NCBI RefSeq assembly: GCF_011290485.1
Contig: NZ_CP048029.1
Coordinates: 2,180,501 to 2,244,500 of the forward strand
Source of the DNA: Caldichromatium japonicum
GTDB taxonomy: Bacteria > Pseudomonadota > Gammaproteobacteria > Chromatiales > Chromatiaceae
Direction: 5' to 3'
DNA: 64,000 bases
This document shows, in pieces, positions 49,883 through 58,555 of this stretch; position 1 is the first letter of the stretch, and each line of letters opens with the position of its first letter. The notes under the pieces were generated by a model. That model made no database searches. It was not told where the DNA came from and was given only the letters and a program-made list of their open reading frames with translations. Both the position numbers and the translations under genes were made by a program.

Positions 49883-50372
49883 TCAGGTTGGGGCGATGTC
49901 ACCAAGCTCACAAACCAGGTCGCCCAGTCCGGCTGCCTTGGCCAGTTCGATCACCTGCAAATCGTGAAGGCCGCATCCATCCGCGCCTGCCAGGCCGCTT
50001 CATCCCAGATCTCAAACTTGACACCAACTTGACACCTTGCCCCACGAAGGCGATCTGTTTATCCAGCGCTGCGAATTTACGTAAATGGGATGGGATCAGG
50101 ATGCGTCCCTGGGCGTCGAGCTCTACATCCTGGGCATTGCCTAGATAGAGACGCTGGAGGGCACGCACAGTCGGGTCGAATGCAGGAAGCGCCGCCAATC
50201 TGCGCTCGATGATCTCCCACTCGGATTCTGGATACAGGAGCAGACAGCGATCGCGATCCACCGTGATGACCAACCGCCCGCCCGCAAGCGTCTCAAGGCG
50301 CTCACGATACCGTGCGGGGATCGCCAATCGCCCCTTGGTATCGAGATGGAAGATCGTGATGCCCCGAAACAT
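49883..50372 (-). pseudogene. mraZ: mraZ with frameshifted C-terminus
   Basis: MraZ is a double AbrB-fold repressor of the dcw promoter. The start MFRGITIFHLDTKGRLAIPA and the second repeat (VELDAQGRILIPSHLR) are intact to GQGVK. There the 11-bp unit AACTTGACACC (plus strand) is duplicated (50015-50025, 50026-50036), shifting the frame to LVSSLRSGMKRPG and a stop at 49908 (154 residues). Without the duplication the frame reads VKFEIWDEAAWQARMDAA, then needs a 1-base shift to reach LQVIELAKAAGLGDLV and a stop at 49883. The MraZ tail is thus replaced, but DNA binding may survive because both AbrB repeats precede the lesion. Confidence 0.8.
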
Positions 50373-50397
50373 CCCATGAACATCTTGCTGCGCGGCG

Positions 50398-50431
50398 CCC
50401 CTGGCTCCCCACCTTGACCCACTTTGGCCCA
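50398..50431 (-). promoter_or_regulatory. MraZ operator: TGGG direct repeats upstream of mraZ
   Basis: On the minus strand TGGG occurs at 50431-50428, 50421-50418 and 50411-50408, exactly 10 bp apart, with a degenerate fourth (GGGG) at 50401-50398. Direct TGGG repeats with 5-6 bp spacers in front of mraZ are the known MraZ binding site. The first repeat abuts the -10 box. Confidence 0.75.
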
Positions 50432-50460
50432 TCTTAGAAAAATGACAGGGACAGCGTCAA
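50431..50460 (-). promoter_or_regulatory. Sigma-70-type promoter of mraZ and the dcw cluster
   Basis: Minus strand TTGACG (50460-50455), an 18-bp spacer and TAAGAT (50436-50431). Placement just before the TGGG repeats and about 60 bp upstream of the mraZ ATG fits an MraZ-repressed promoter. The region 50460-50600 upstream of it is AT-rich, with the small dyad GGAC...GTCC near 50470, and I see no gene in it. Confidence 0.7.
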
Positions 50461-50600
50461 GAAACCATCGGACTTTTTCTTGTCCATCAGCGAGTTACAA
50501 AACAAATCTTCAGTATGATCTTAGATAAAAAACATCTCCGGATTCAGATTCATAGAATCCATTTTCAACCAAGGACTTGAGAATATCTTTATAAGATTAT

Positions 50601-50635
50601 AAAAATAAAAGGCTTATTCTGATTGAGGTGGCCTT
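50601..50635 (-). terminator. Probable terminator of rnpB
   Basis: On the minus strand AAGGC (50635-50631) pairs with GCCTT (50613-50609) around a 17-base loop, followed by the T-rich tract TTATTTTT. It lies about 40 bp past the rnpB 3' end. The stem is short, so confidence is moderate. Confidence 0.45.
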
Positions 50636-50675
50636 GGGGAGGGGATGGGTCAAGCGCAGGGGAATAGAGATGGGG

Positions 50676-51035
50676 TAGGAGTTGGCCGATAAGCCGGGTT
50701 CTGTCGAGGACAGTCATTCATCTTGGACGCACGTCGCCGTGCGCCTCATGCGACCTACCCGGGGACACGCGCGGGCCGCGCGTTGCAGCATCGCTGCTGC
50801 CCGTCCCCCTATTTGGTCTTGCTCCGGGTGGGGTTTACCCTGCCGTTGATGTTACCACCAACGCGGTGCGCTCTTACCGCACCTTTTCACCCTTACCGGC
50901 GGAACCGGCGGTTTGTTTTCTGTGGCACTGTCCGTGGACTCGCGTCCCCCAGGCGTTACCTGGCACCCTGCCCGGTGGAGCCCGGACTTTCCTCCCCTTC
51001 CTGACGCAAGGGGCGACTGTCTGGCCAACTCCCGT
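50676..51035 (-). ncRNA. rnpB: RNase P RNA (bacterial type A)
   Basis: This RNA is the catalytic part of RNase P, which trims tRNA 5' ends. Read on the minus strand it has the hallmark pieces in order: a 5' AGACAGTCGCC stretch, GGGGAGGAAAGTCCGGGCTC (CR-I region), GGTGCCAGGTAACGCCTGGG, GGTAAGGGTGAAA, GTGCGGTAAGAGCGCACCG, the AAACCCCACCCGGAGCAAG and CCAAATAGG stretch, ATGAATGACTGTC, and the 3' ACAGAACCCGGCTTATCGGC. Length of about 360 nt fits. It lies 54 bp after rsmI, as in other Gammaproteobacteria. Ends are estimated to within a few bases. Confidence 0.97.
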
Positions 51036-51039
51036 CCAG

Positions 51040-51070
51040 AGGATAGCAAAATCGCGCCGCCTTGTGCCAA
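51040..51070 (-). promoter_or_regulatory. Possible rnpB promoter with extended -10
   Basis: Minus strand TTGGCA (51070-51065), a 19-bp spacer and TGCTATCCT, an extended -10 with TATCCT at 51045-51040. Transcription would start about 7 bases later, at the predicted RNA 5' end. The spacer is longer than ideal. It lies just after the rsmI stop. Confidence 0.45.
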
Positions 51071-51088
51071 TCCGCCTGCTGCGGCCCA

Positions 51089-51958
51089 TCAAGGCGCCTC
51101 TGCCTGGCTAGCACCAAATCCGAGCTCTAGGCCAAAGCGATAGAGGTCAGATTTACGCACACCGGTCAAACGGGCGGTCAGGGCAGCGGCCTGGCTGAGT
51201 GGAAAGGCATCCGCTAGGATGCGCAGGGTACGCTGGACCTCAGGCGAGAGGCCCTGGAGGTCGGCAGATGGGCAGCCCTCGACCAGGATCACCAATTCGC
51301 CCCGACGTTGATCGGCATCGACCTCTAGCTGTGCGATCAGTTCGCTCGCCGAACCGGAGAGAAAGGTCTCAAAGCGCTTGGTCAGCTCGCGGGCGAGCAC
51401 GATACGCCGGCCATCGCCGAGGACCATCCGCAGATCTGCCAATGTCTCGAGGATACGGTGCGGGCTTTCATAGAGGATGAGGGTTCCAGGCTCATTGGCG
51501 ACCCCTTCGATCCAGGTACGGCGGCGCGACTGGGTGCGCGGTGGAAACCCCAAGAACAAAAAGCGATCGCTGGGCAGACCCGCTGCAGACAGCGCACAGA
51601 TCGCGGCATTTGCCCCGGGGATAGGGACAACACGGATCGCCTGTGCCCGTGCCGCCGCGACCAATTGATACCCCGGATCGCTGATCAAGGGGGTGCCGGC
51701 CTCCGCGACTAAGGCCAGATCCTCGCCTGCGGCCAACCGCGCCAACAGCCTGGGCATCATGGCGGATTCGTTGTGCTCATGATAGGCGATCAGTTCGGTC
51801 GCAATCCCGAGATGGTTGAGTAATTGGTGCGTGGTGCGCGTATCCTCGGCAGCGATCGCAGAGACCTCCCCCAGCACCCGACGCGCGCGTGCACTCAGAT
51901 CCGCGAGATTGCCGATCGGTGTAGCCACCACATAGAGTATTCCGCTGTGCCCTGGCAT
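51089..51958 (-). CDS. rsmI: 16S rRNA (cytidine(1402)-2'-O)-methyltransferase RsmI
   Basis: RsmI methylates the ribose of C1402 in 16S rRNA. The 289-residue tetrapyrrole-methylase-fold protein has LYVVATPIGNLADLSARA at the start, EDTRTTHQLLNHLGI, AYHEHNE, VAEAGTPLISDPG, PIPGANAAICALSAAGLPSDRF and LYESPHRILETL. The start at ATG 51958 has AGGGGG as SD; the frame is open further upstream, but family proteins begin here. It is divergent from yraN (89-bp gap). Confidence 0.96.
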   Translation of the reverse strand: MPGHSGILYVVATPIGNLADLSARARRVLGEVSAIAAEDTRTTHQLLNHLGIATELIAYHEHNESAMMPRLLARLAAGEDLALVAEAGTPLISDPGYQLVAAARAQAIRVVPIPGANAAICALSAAGLPSDRFLFLGFPPRTQSRRRTWIEGVANEPGTLILYESPHRILETLADLRMVLGDGRRIVLARELTKRFETFLSGSASELIAQLEVDADQRRGELVILVEGCPSADLQGLSPEVQRTLRILADAFPLSQAAALTARLTGVRKSDLYRFGLELGFGASQAEAP

Positions 51959-52047
51959 CGCCCCCTGCCCTTCTATTCTCTTGGTCCAAATAATTGACAA
52001 CAGCCACAACCGACTCGTCTCATCACCAGCACAATAAACCTTACGCC

Positions 52048-52419
52048 ATGAGCAGTCCTGACCAGCCTCGCCAACCCGACCGACGCATCTTTGGACAACA
52101 GAAGGAGCTGTTGGCCGAGTCATTCTTGCTGGCTCAGGGGTTGGTGCTGATCGCGCGCAACCATCGCTGTCGCTTTGGCGAGATCGATTTGGTGATGCGC
52201 GACGCGGCAGTTTTGGTCTTCGTCGAGGTGCGCTACCGGCGCTCAGCCCAGTTTGGCGGCGCTGCAGCGAGCGTCGACACCCACAAACAGCAGCGCCTGA
52301 TCCAGGCGGCGCGGGATTATCTCATGCGTCATCCGACCTCACTAGCCTGCCGCTTCGATGTGGTGGCGATCGGACCAAAGGACGAGATCCAATGGATCAA
52401 GCAGGCATTCAGTCTATAA
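52048..52419 (+). CDS. yraN: YraN family (UPF0102) nuclease-like protein
   Basis: The 123-residue protein has the UPF0102 pattern: [37 protein letters not shown] and [10 protein letters not shown], a GEIDLI...VFVEVK-type endonuclease-like core (PD-D/ExK fold). Its in vivo role is not established. Divergence from rsmI is the usual gammaproteobacterial arrangement. The 3' end overlaps the BON-domain gene by 28 bp. diaA, which often lies between them, is absent. Confidence 0.92.
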   Translation: MSSPDQPRQPDRRIFGQQKELLAESFLLAQGLVLIARNHRCRFGEIDLVMRDAAVLVFVEVRYRRSAQFGGAAASVDTHKQQRLIQAARDYLMRHPTSLACRFDVVAIGPKDEIQWIKQAFSL

Positions 52420-53060
52420 ACTGCTGGGCACGGCCGAGGCTTGTCCAATCTGCCCCCTGGTGTGCCTTGCGGACCGCTGCGGAGATATTCCTTTATCTGG
52501 TCCTGTCGGCGCTGACCTCAGGCTGCGCCCCTTTGATCGTCGGTGGGGCAGCGGTGGCTGGCGCTGCGGTCTTGCATGATCGCCGCCTGCCCCAAACCAT
52601 CCTTGATGACCGGCAGATCGAGCTCGCTGCTCACAAGCTACTCGCTGAGGATGCCGCATTTGAACGCGGCGCCCGCATTGCGATCCATAGCTACAATCGC
52701 ACTGTCTTGCTGACCGGTCAGGCCGAGTCGCACCAACTAGCGCACCGCGCCGCCGACCGGATCAGCCGCCTGCCCAAGGTTGAGCGGGTGATCGACGAGA
52801 TCCGGATCGGCCCACTGCTGTCTTTGGCCCGTCAGGCCGAAGATCGGGCGCTCGCTGCGCGGATCAGCTTGGAACTCGCGGGCATCGCCCTCCCCGATTT
52901 TGACCCGACGCGTATCAAGCCGGTCGTAGCAGACGGGGTGGTCTATCTCCTCGGCCTGGTCACCCGCCAAGAGGCCGAGCAAGTCGCCGAACGGACCCGT
53001 CATATCCCTGGGGTGCGCACTGTGATCTTACTCTTCGAGGAGTGGATACCCCATGCCTGA
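52392..53060 (+). CDS. BON-domain outer-membrane lipoprotein (DolP/YraP-like)
   Basis: The 222-residue protein has a hydrophobic signal ending in a lipobox-like LTSGC (Cys45), followed by [19 protein letters not shown]. Two BON domains follow: about residues 65-120 ([23 protein letters not shown]) and about 145-210 ([33 protein letters not shown]). The position next to yraN matches E. coli DolP, which guards outer-membrane integrity. The ATG at 52392 gives a long N-region; a TTG at 52467 would give a more usual 18-residue signal. It overlaps the flavoprotein gene by 8 bp. Confidence 0.85.
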   Translation: MDQAGIQSINCWARPRLVQSAPWCALRTAAEIFLYLVLSALTSGCAPLIVGGAAVAGAAVLHDRRLPQTILDDRQIELAAHKLLAEDAAFERGARIAIHSYNRTVLLTGQAESHQLAHRAADRISRLPKVERVIDEIRIGPLLSLARQAEDRALAARISLELAGIALPDFDPTRIKPVVADGVVYLLGLVTRQEAEQVAERTRHIPGVRTVILLFEEWIPHA

Positions 53061-54441
53061 TCTCACCCCTGGCCTGCGGGCCGAACTCGCGCGCATCGCC
53101 GGACCTGATGCGCTCCTGACCGATCCTGCCGACTGCTGGCCCTATGGCTATGACAACAGCCGCCGTCAGGCCTTACCCCAGGCGGTGATCTTCGCCCGCG
53201 ATGAGGCGCAGATCGCCCGCCTGGTCCGTTTATGCGCCGACACCGGATTACCGCTGATCGCGCGCGGTCGAGGGACCGGGACCACGGGCGCGACCGTGCC
53301 CGATCGCGGCGGAATCGTGTTGTCCTTCGAGCGCATGGATCGCATCCGCCGCTTCGCCCCCGAGGACCGGCTGATCATCGTCGAACCGGGCCTGACCAAT
53401 GCCCGCCTCCAGCAGGCAGTCGGTCAGGCAGGCTTCTTTTGGCCCCCCGATCCGACCAGCGCGGCCGTCTGCACCATCGGTGGCAATCTGGCCTATAACT
53501 CGGCAGGTCCGCGCGCGGTCAAATATGGCACACCGCGCGAGAACACCCTGGGGTTGCGCGCGGTCAACGGCACCGGCGCCATCTTCCAAACCGGCGTGCT
53601 GACGACCAAGGGTGTCGTCGGCTATGACCTCACGCGCCTGCTCATCGGCTCGGAAGGCACCCTAGCCATCATCACCGAGGCGACCCTGAAGCTGACCCCC
53701 CTGCCTGAGGCCAAACGCACCCTGCGCGCGGCCTATACCGACGTCCATACCGCAGCCCGCGCCGTCTCAGCGCTCATGGCCCAGCCAGTTTTGCCCTGTG
53801 CGCTCGAGTTTATGGATAGCACCGCGATCGCCCTTGCCCGCTCCCAGAGCGAACTCGATCTCCCCCAGGACACAGGGGCGCTGTTGATGATCGAGGTCGA
53901 TGGCCCAGCCTCTTGTATCGATGAGGCCCAGAAAGCGGTTGTCGAGGCGGCGCGCCTCTCTGGGTTGCTTGAACTCAGGCTTGCCCAGACCGCTGCCGAG
54001 GTGGCGGCGCTCTGGCAGGTGCGCAAGGCGCTCTCCCCTGCCCTGCGCCAGATCGCGCCGAAAAAGATTAACGAGGACGTCGTCGTCCCCGTCTCGCAGT
54101 TGGGCAAATTCGTCGATGGGCTGACCCAGCTCGGACAGGAGAGCGGCATTCGCATCGTCAATTTTGGCCACGCCGGCAATGGCAATCTCCATGTCAATCT
54201 GCTTATCGATCCCGATGATCCTGCGCAGGTCGAACGCGCAGCCCAGTGTCTCGAGGCGGTTTTTGCCTTGGTCTTGCGTCTGGGCGGAACCTTGTCGGGC
54301 GAGCACGGGGTGGGCTTAGAGAAGCGCGCCTTCGTCGGCAAAGAGCTCGACCCGATCGCCCTCGACCTGATGCGGGCGATCAAGTCCCAGTTTGATCCCC
54401 AGGGCATCCTCAACCCGGGCAAGACGTTGCCCCTTGCCTGA
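53053..54441 (+). CDS. FAD-linked oxidase, GlcD-like (glycolate or D-lactate dehydrogenase subunit)
   Basis: The 462-residue flavoprotein has a PCMH FAD-binding domain (PLIARGRGTGTTGATVPDRGG, TIGGNLAYNSAGPRAVKYG, LLIGSEGTLAIITEATLKL) and the C-terminal FAD-oxidase domain with NFGHAGNGNLHVNLL and GTLSGEHGVGLEKRAF. It most resembles GlcD, which oxidises glycolate to glyoxylate. The GlcE and GlcF partners are not adjacent, so D-lactate or D-2-hydroxyglutarate are alternatives. It is coupled to the BON gene and convergent with ptsP (7-bp gap). Confidence 0.88.
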   Translation: MPDLTPGLRAELARIAGPDALLTDPADCWPYGYDNSRRQALPQAVIFARDEAQIARLVRLCADTGLPLIARGRGTGTTGATVPDRGGIVLSFERMDRIRRFAPEDRLIIVEPGLTNARLQQAVGQAGFFWPPDPTSAAVCTIGGNLAYNSAGPRAVKYGTPRENTLGLRAVNGTGAIFQTGVLTTKGVVGYDLTRLLIGSEGTLAIITEATLKLTPLPEAKRTLRAAYTDVHTAARAVSALMAQPVLPCALEFMDSTAIALARSQSELDLPQDTGALLMIEVDGPASCIDEAQKAVVEAARLSGLLELRLAQTAAEVAALWQVRKALSPALRQIAPKKINEDVVVPVSQLGKFVDGLTQLGQESGIRIVNFGHAGNGNLHVNLLIDPDDPAQVERAAQCLEAVFALVLRLGGTLSGEHGVGLEKRAFVGKELDPIALDLMRAIKSQFDPQGILNPGKTLPLA

Positions 54442-54448
54442 CGTACAG

Positions 54449-56755
54449 TCAGCGCCCAGGACGCACCAGACCGCCGAGCCCGACACCTTCAAGTGCCTCG
54501 ATCAATAAACGCCGTACCGACTTGGTATCCTCGCATTGCAGGGCCAAACCGAGGATCTCGCGCGCACGGGCACGGCTGATGCTGCGGATGACCTTCTTGA
54601 CCCGTAAAAGGCTACCCGCGCCCATGCTCAGGCTGTGGACGCCCATCCCAAGTAACAAATAGGTCGCTAGGGGATCGCCGGCCATCTCACCGCAGACGCT
54701 GACCTCGCGCCCATAGACCCTAGCCCCGTTGACGATCTGGACGAGGGCGCGCAAGACCGCCGGGTGATATTCGTTATAGAGCTTGGCGACATGGGGGTTA
54801 TTGCGATCGACGGCCAAGAGATACTGGGTAAGATCATTGGTCCCGACCGACAGGAAATCGACCCGCCGCGCCAAGACCTCGACCTGATAGACCGTCGCTG
54901 GGACCTCGATCATGATCCCCACCGGCGGCATCCGCACCTGATACCCCTCTTCCAGAAGCTCGTCATGGGCGCGCCGGATCAGCGACAAGGCATCATCGAC
55001 CTCGCCGACGGTGCTGATCATAGGGATCAGGATCTGGAGATTGTCTAAACCGATCGCCGCTCGCAGCAGGGCGCGCGCCTGGGTGAGAAAGATCTCGGGC
55101 TGATCCAGGGTGATGCGGATACCGCGCCAGCCCAGAAACGGATTGGCCTCATGCATCGGGAAATAGGGCAACGGTTTGTCGCCGCCGACATCGAGCATGC
55201 GGATGGTCACCGGGCGGGGTGCGAAGAGCTCGAGGACATGGCGATAATTGGACATCTGCGCCGCCTCGCTCGGGAAGCTGTCGCGCACGATGAAGGGGAG
55301 CTCGGTACGATAGAGCCCCACACCTGCGGATTCCTCGATCCCCAGGGGGCGGCTTTCGGAAACCAGCCCAGTGTTGAGATATAAAGGGATCACATAGCCA
55401 TCGGTGGTCTCCGCAGGCAGATGGCGCAGGGCCTGCAACTCGTTGGTCAGGGCGGCATCATCGGCGGCGAGCCGCTGATATTCGGCGCGCACCGCCGGCC
55501 CCGGCGAGATATAGACCCGCCCGCGATAGCCATCCACTACCATCTCTCGCCCCTCGACCCGGCTAACCGGCAGATCGGCAACCCCCATGGCCGCCGGTAC
55601 CCCCATGCCGCGAGCCAGGATGCCGATATGGGACGAGCCCGAACCCATGGTCGAGACGATCCCGACCAGACGCTCGCGCGGGACGGCAGCGATCTGCATA
55701 ACGTTGAGCTCCTCGCCGACCAAGATGGTCTGGGGCGGGTAGTGGATAGGTATTGCCACGCGGTTTTGCAGATGCATGAGGATGCAGCGGCCCAGGTCGC
55801 GGACATCGGCGGCGCGCTCGCGCAGATAGGGGTCTTCCATCGCTTCGAAGACGCGCGCATGTTCGGCGATGGTCTCACGCAAGGCACTGGGCGCCCAATT
55901 GCCAGCACGGATGCGCGCCAGGGTTCCATCGATGAGGGTGTCGCTCTTGAGCATCAGACGCCAGGCATCGAACAGGGCCAGGTCCTCGGAGGCGAGATGG
56001 TCGCGGCTGCGTCCGGCAAAACGCTCGAGATCCTGCGCCACTGCACTCAGGGCACGCTGAAATCCTTCGACCTCGGCCTCGATATTCTCGGCAATCCGGT
56101 CGGGCACCGCGTCGAGATCGGCGGGCGGATAGACCACCACTGCCTGACCGATGCCGATCCCCGGCGAGGCGGCCAAGCCGGGCAGGAAACGCTGGGGCAT
56201 GCCGCCTTCTTGCAGGCGCATCAATTCTCCGCTGGTGCGAGCATAGGTGATGGCCCCCGCCAACTGCGAGGCCAGGGTCATGACGAAGGTAACTTCGTCC
56301 TCGCCGAAATGACGGCGCTGGCGCTGGCGCAGCACCAAAACACCTAGCACCTTGCGGTTCTGGATGATGGGAGCGCCGAGGAAGCCATGATAGCGTTCCT
56401 CGCCACTGTCGATGATGCACTCATAGCGCGGGTGGTTGGCAGCGTCATCGAGACTGATGAGCTCGGCGCGCTCGCTGACCAAACCGATCAGTCCGCGCCC
56501 CAGCTCAATGCGTACCCGGCCCACCGCCTCCTGCGGCAGACCGTCCGTGGCTTGGAGGACATGGCGCTGATGTTCATAGTCGTTGAGATAGACCGAGCAG
56601 ACATCCGCCCCGACCACCTGCTTGACTCGCCGCACGATGATCGAGAGCGCCTGCTCGAGATCGGGGGCGTCGTTGACCTCATGAACGATCCGACGCAATG
56701 AACCGAGCACGCTCGGTGAGGCCACGGGCCCCAGGGGGGAGGGCTGCTCAGACAC
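54449..56755 (-). CDS. ptsP: Phosphoenolpyruvate--protein phosphotransferase PtsP (EI-Ntr)
   Basis: PtsP starts the nitrogen-type phosphotransfer chain (PtsP-NPr-EIIANtr), which regulates rather than transports. The 768-residue protein has an N-terminal GAF domain (about residues 25-170), an EI N-domain, the phosphohistidine stretch GSGSSHIGILARGMGVPAAMG (His376), and a C-terminal PEP-binding barrel with IGLYRTELPFI, RMLDVGGDKPLPYF, SVGTNDLTQYLLAVDRNN and VSVCGEMAGDP. It is probably co-transcribed with rppH, which ends upstream; the 113-bp gap between them shows nothing clear. ptsO and ptsN are not in the window. Confidence 0.96.
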   Translation of the reverse strand: MSEQPSPLGPVASPSVLGSLRRIVHEVNDAPDLEQALSIIVRRVKQVVGADVCSVYLNDYEHQRHVLQATDGLPQEAVGRVRIELGRGLIGLVSERAELISLDDAANHPRYECIIDSGEERYHGFLGAPIIQNRKVLGVLVLRQRQRRHFGEDEVTFVMTLASQLAGAITYARTSGELMRLQEGGMPQRFLPGLAASPGIGIGQAVVVYPPADLDAVPDRIAENIEAEVEGFQRALSAVAQDLERFAGRSRDHLASEDLALFDAWRLMLKSDTLIDGTLARIRAGNWAPSALRETIAEHARVFEAMEDPYLRERAADVRDLGRCILMHLQNRVAIPIHYPPQTILVGEELNVMQIAAVPRERLVGIVSTMGSGSSHIGILARGMGVPAAMGVADLPVSRVEGREMVVDGYRGRVYISPGPAVRAEYQRLAADDAALTNELQALRHLPAETTDGYVIPLYLNTGLVSESRPLGIEESAGVGLYRTELPFIVRDSFPSEAAQMSNYRHVLELFAPRPVTIRMLDVGGDKPLPYFPMHEANPFLGWRGIRITLDQPEIFLTQARALLRAAIGLDNLQILIPMISTVGEVDDALSLIRRAHDELLEEGYQVRMPPVGIMIEVPATVYQVEVLARRVDFLSVGTNDLTQYLLAVDRNNPHVAKLYNEYHPAVLRALVQIVNGARVYGREVSVCGEMAGDPLATYLLLGMGVHSLSMGAGSLLRVKKVIRSISRARAREILGLALQCEDTKSVRRLLIEALEGVGLGGLVRPGR

Positions 56756-56868
56756 GTCTTACTAGACCTATCCCTGTTTTAATAACTGAGTGATTGCGCC
56801 ACCCCTAACTGGGTAAGGCCCCGCCGGACTGGAGAAGACAGATTGCAGGATCATCGCGTGAGAGACGC

Positions 56869-57411
56869 TCACAAATAACCATGCCGTAACACGTCCGGTC
56901 GGCCCATATGATATGGATAGGGTTCCGGTACCCCCTCTGGATAGAGGAGCGGCGCCAGCTCTTCAAGGGCCTGCTGATAGACGTGGCGTTTGAAATACAC
57001 GACCTCATAGAGCGGCTGCCAATATCTGACCCAGCGCCAGGCGTCGAACTCGGGCTTGGCCGTGCGATTGAGGCAAAAGGCATCGTCGCCACAATGCACG
57101 CGCAGCATGAACCATAACTGTTTCTGACCGATACAGGTCGGACCACAGCAATGACGCCGGATATAACGCTTGGGCAGGTGATAACGCAGCCAGCTGCGGG
57201 TGCAACCAAGGATCGTGACATCCTGTTCACGCAGCCCAACCTCCTCCTGGAGCTCGCGAAAGAGGGCCTGTTCTGGGGTTTCATGGGCCTTGATGCCGCC
57301 CTGGGGAAATTGCCACGCGTTTTGGCCGATGCGGCGTCCCCAGAAGAGGCGGCGTTCCTGATTGGTCAGGATGATGCCGACATTAGGTCTGAAGCCGTCG
57401 TGATCGATCAA
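56869..57411 (-). CDS. rppH: RNA pyrophosphohydrolase RppH
   Basis: RppH removes pyrophosphate from 5'-triphosphate mRNAs and starts their decay. The 180-residue Nudix protein has [14 protein letters not shown] at the start, a full Nudix box ([23 protein letters not shown]), and [14 protein letters not shown] and [21 protein letters not shown], typical of RppH. The start is TTG (TTGATCGATCAC) with AGGAG eight bases upstream; no ATG is better placed. The order rppH-ptsP is conserved in Gammaproteobacteria. Confidence 0.95.
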   Translation of the reverse strand: MIDHDGFRPNVGIILTNQERRLFWGRRIGQNAWQFPQGGIKAHETPEQALFRELQEEVGLREQDVTILGCTRSWLRYHLPKRYIRRHCCGPTCIGQKQLWFMLRVHCGDDAFCLNRTAKPEFDAWRWVRYWQPLYEVVYFKRHVYQQALEELAPLLYPEGVPEPYPYHMGRPDVLRHGYL

Positions 57412-57686
57412 GGATGGTCTCTCCTTGGCTGGTGGCTTGCTCCCATTCTTTCACAGACCCCTTGTTTGCGGCAAGCTAGCAGCAGATATAAGCGATTTTG
57501 AATCAAGCACTTGTTGAATCATTGGCTTGCGCAATCCATCTCCATCCGCCTAGCCGAAACCGCTGGGCCAGCACAGATGCCGGCACCGATCCGATCCCTC
57601 ACCTCTTGCCTTCCCCCGCCCTTGCAGAGCAGGCGGCGCTCTTGGGACGATTGCATGATCTGTCAACTCTACTTGGAAGCAATGGT

Positions 57687-58367
57687 GTGCCGCTTGCAAT
57701 CTTTGATCTCGACAATACGCTCCTTGCCGGCGACTCGGATTATCTCTGGGGATGCTATCTGGTTCAGCAGGGTCTGGTCGATGGTGCCTGGTATGAGCAC
57801 GAAAACGAACGTTTTTATCGCGAATATCGCGCGGGGACCCTGGATATCCGGGCATTCTTGCGTTTTGCCCTGCGCCCCTTGCGCGAACATCCGCGTGCGT
57901 TGCTTGAGTCGCTGCGGGCGCGGTTCGTGGAGGAGATGATCGCCCCCCTGATCACGCCCCAGGCCCAAGCCCTCGTCGAGCGCCACCGCACAACGGGCGA
58001 TACCCTGCTCATCATCACTGCCACCAATGCCTTTGTGACTGCGCCGATCGCTGCGCGCTTCGGGATCGAACACCTCATCGCCACCCTGCCTGAAGAGCGT
58101 GACGGGTACTATACCGGCGAGGTGGAAGGCGTCCCCGCCTTTCGCGAGGGCAAGGTCATCCGGCTGGAAGATTGGTTAGCCGAACGGCGTCTGGACCTCA
58201 AGGGAAGCTTCTTTTATAGCGACTCACATAACGACTTGCCGCTTTTAGAGCGCGTCGATCACCCCTGTGCCGTCAATCCCGACCCTCAGCTCCAGGCGAT
58301 CGCCGCCGAGCGTGCCTGGCCGATCCTGTGGCTGCGGGATGATGCGCCGCTATCTCCCGCAACCTAG
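57687..58367 (+). CDS. HAD-IB family phosphatase (SerB-like)
   Basis: The 226-residue protein has the HAD motifs IFDLDNTLLAGDSDYLWG (nucleophile and acid/base Asp), LIITATNAFVTAPIA (motif II Thr), a Lys in FREGKVIRLEDWL, and YSDSHNDLPLLE (motif IV). Family members of this type, usually next to rppH and ptsP, hydrolyse small phosphomonoesters; the substrate is unknown. I use the GTG at 57687 (SD TTGGAAG), giving the usual MxLAIFDLDNTLL start. The frame is open to a TTG at 57498 with a 63-residue extension that does not look conserved. Confidence 0.85.
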   Translation: MPLAIFDLDNTLLAGDSDYLWGCYLVQQGLVDGAWYEHENERFYREYRAGTLDIRAFLRFALRPLREHPRALLESLRARFVEEMIAPLITPQAQALVERHRTTGDTLLIITATNAFVTAPIAARFGIEHLIATLPEERDGYYTGEVEGVPAFREGKVIRLEDWLAERRLDLKGSFFYSDSHNDLPLLERVDHPCAVNPDPQLQAIAAERAWPILWLRDDAPLSPAT

Positions 58368-58382
58368 GGGCAAAGGTTGCCC
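58368..58382 (+). terminator. Perfect hairpin after the HAD gene
   Basis: GGGCAA-AGG-TTGCCC begins directly after the TAG stop. No T-run follows, so it may protect the 3' end or aid termination rather than terminate alone. The remaining 170 bp to the next gene hold GC-rich, then AT-richer sequence with no recognised promoter beyond the SD GAGGA. Confidence 0.4.
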
Positions 58383-58555
58383 GTGCACCGCCCAGCCCTT
58401 GCTCTGTCGGCACAAGGGGCAGGCGGAAGCGCGCGGCTGCAGGCGAGCGCACCTCTGTCATTCGCCGGTCATCGAATTCATATCAATCGGTAACACTCGC
58501 TGCCTATGATAGCTCTCTAGGCATTGTGTAACCCGTAACTCGGTGAGGACATTCG

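Noticed and set aside
50723..51004. Short open frames in both strands over rnpB
   Set aside because: All conserved RNase P RNA elements are present here in order, so the frames are accidental.
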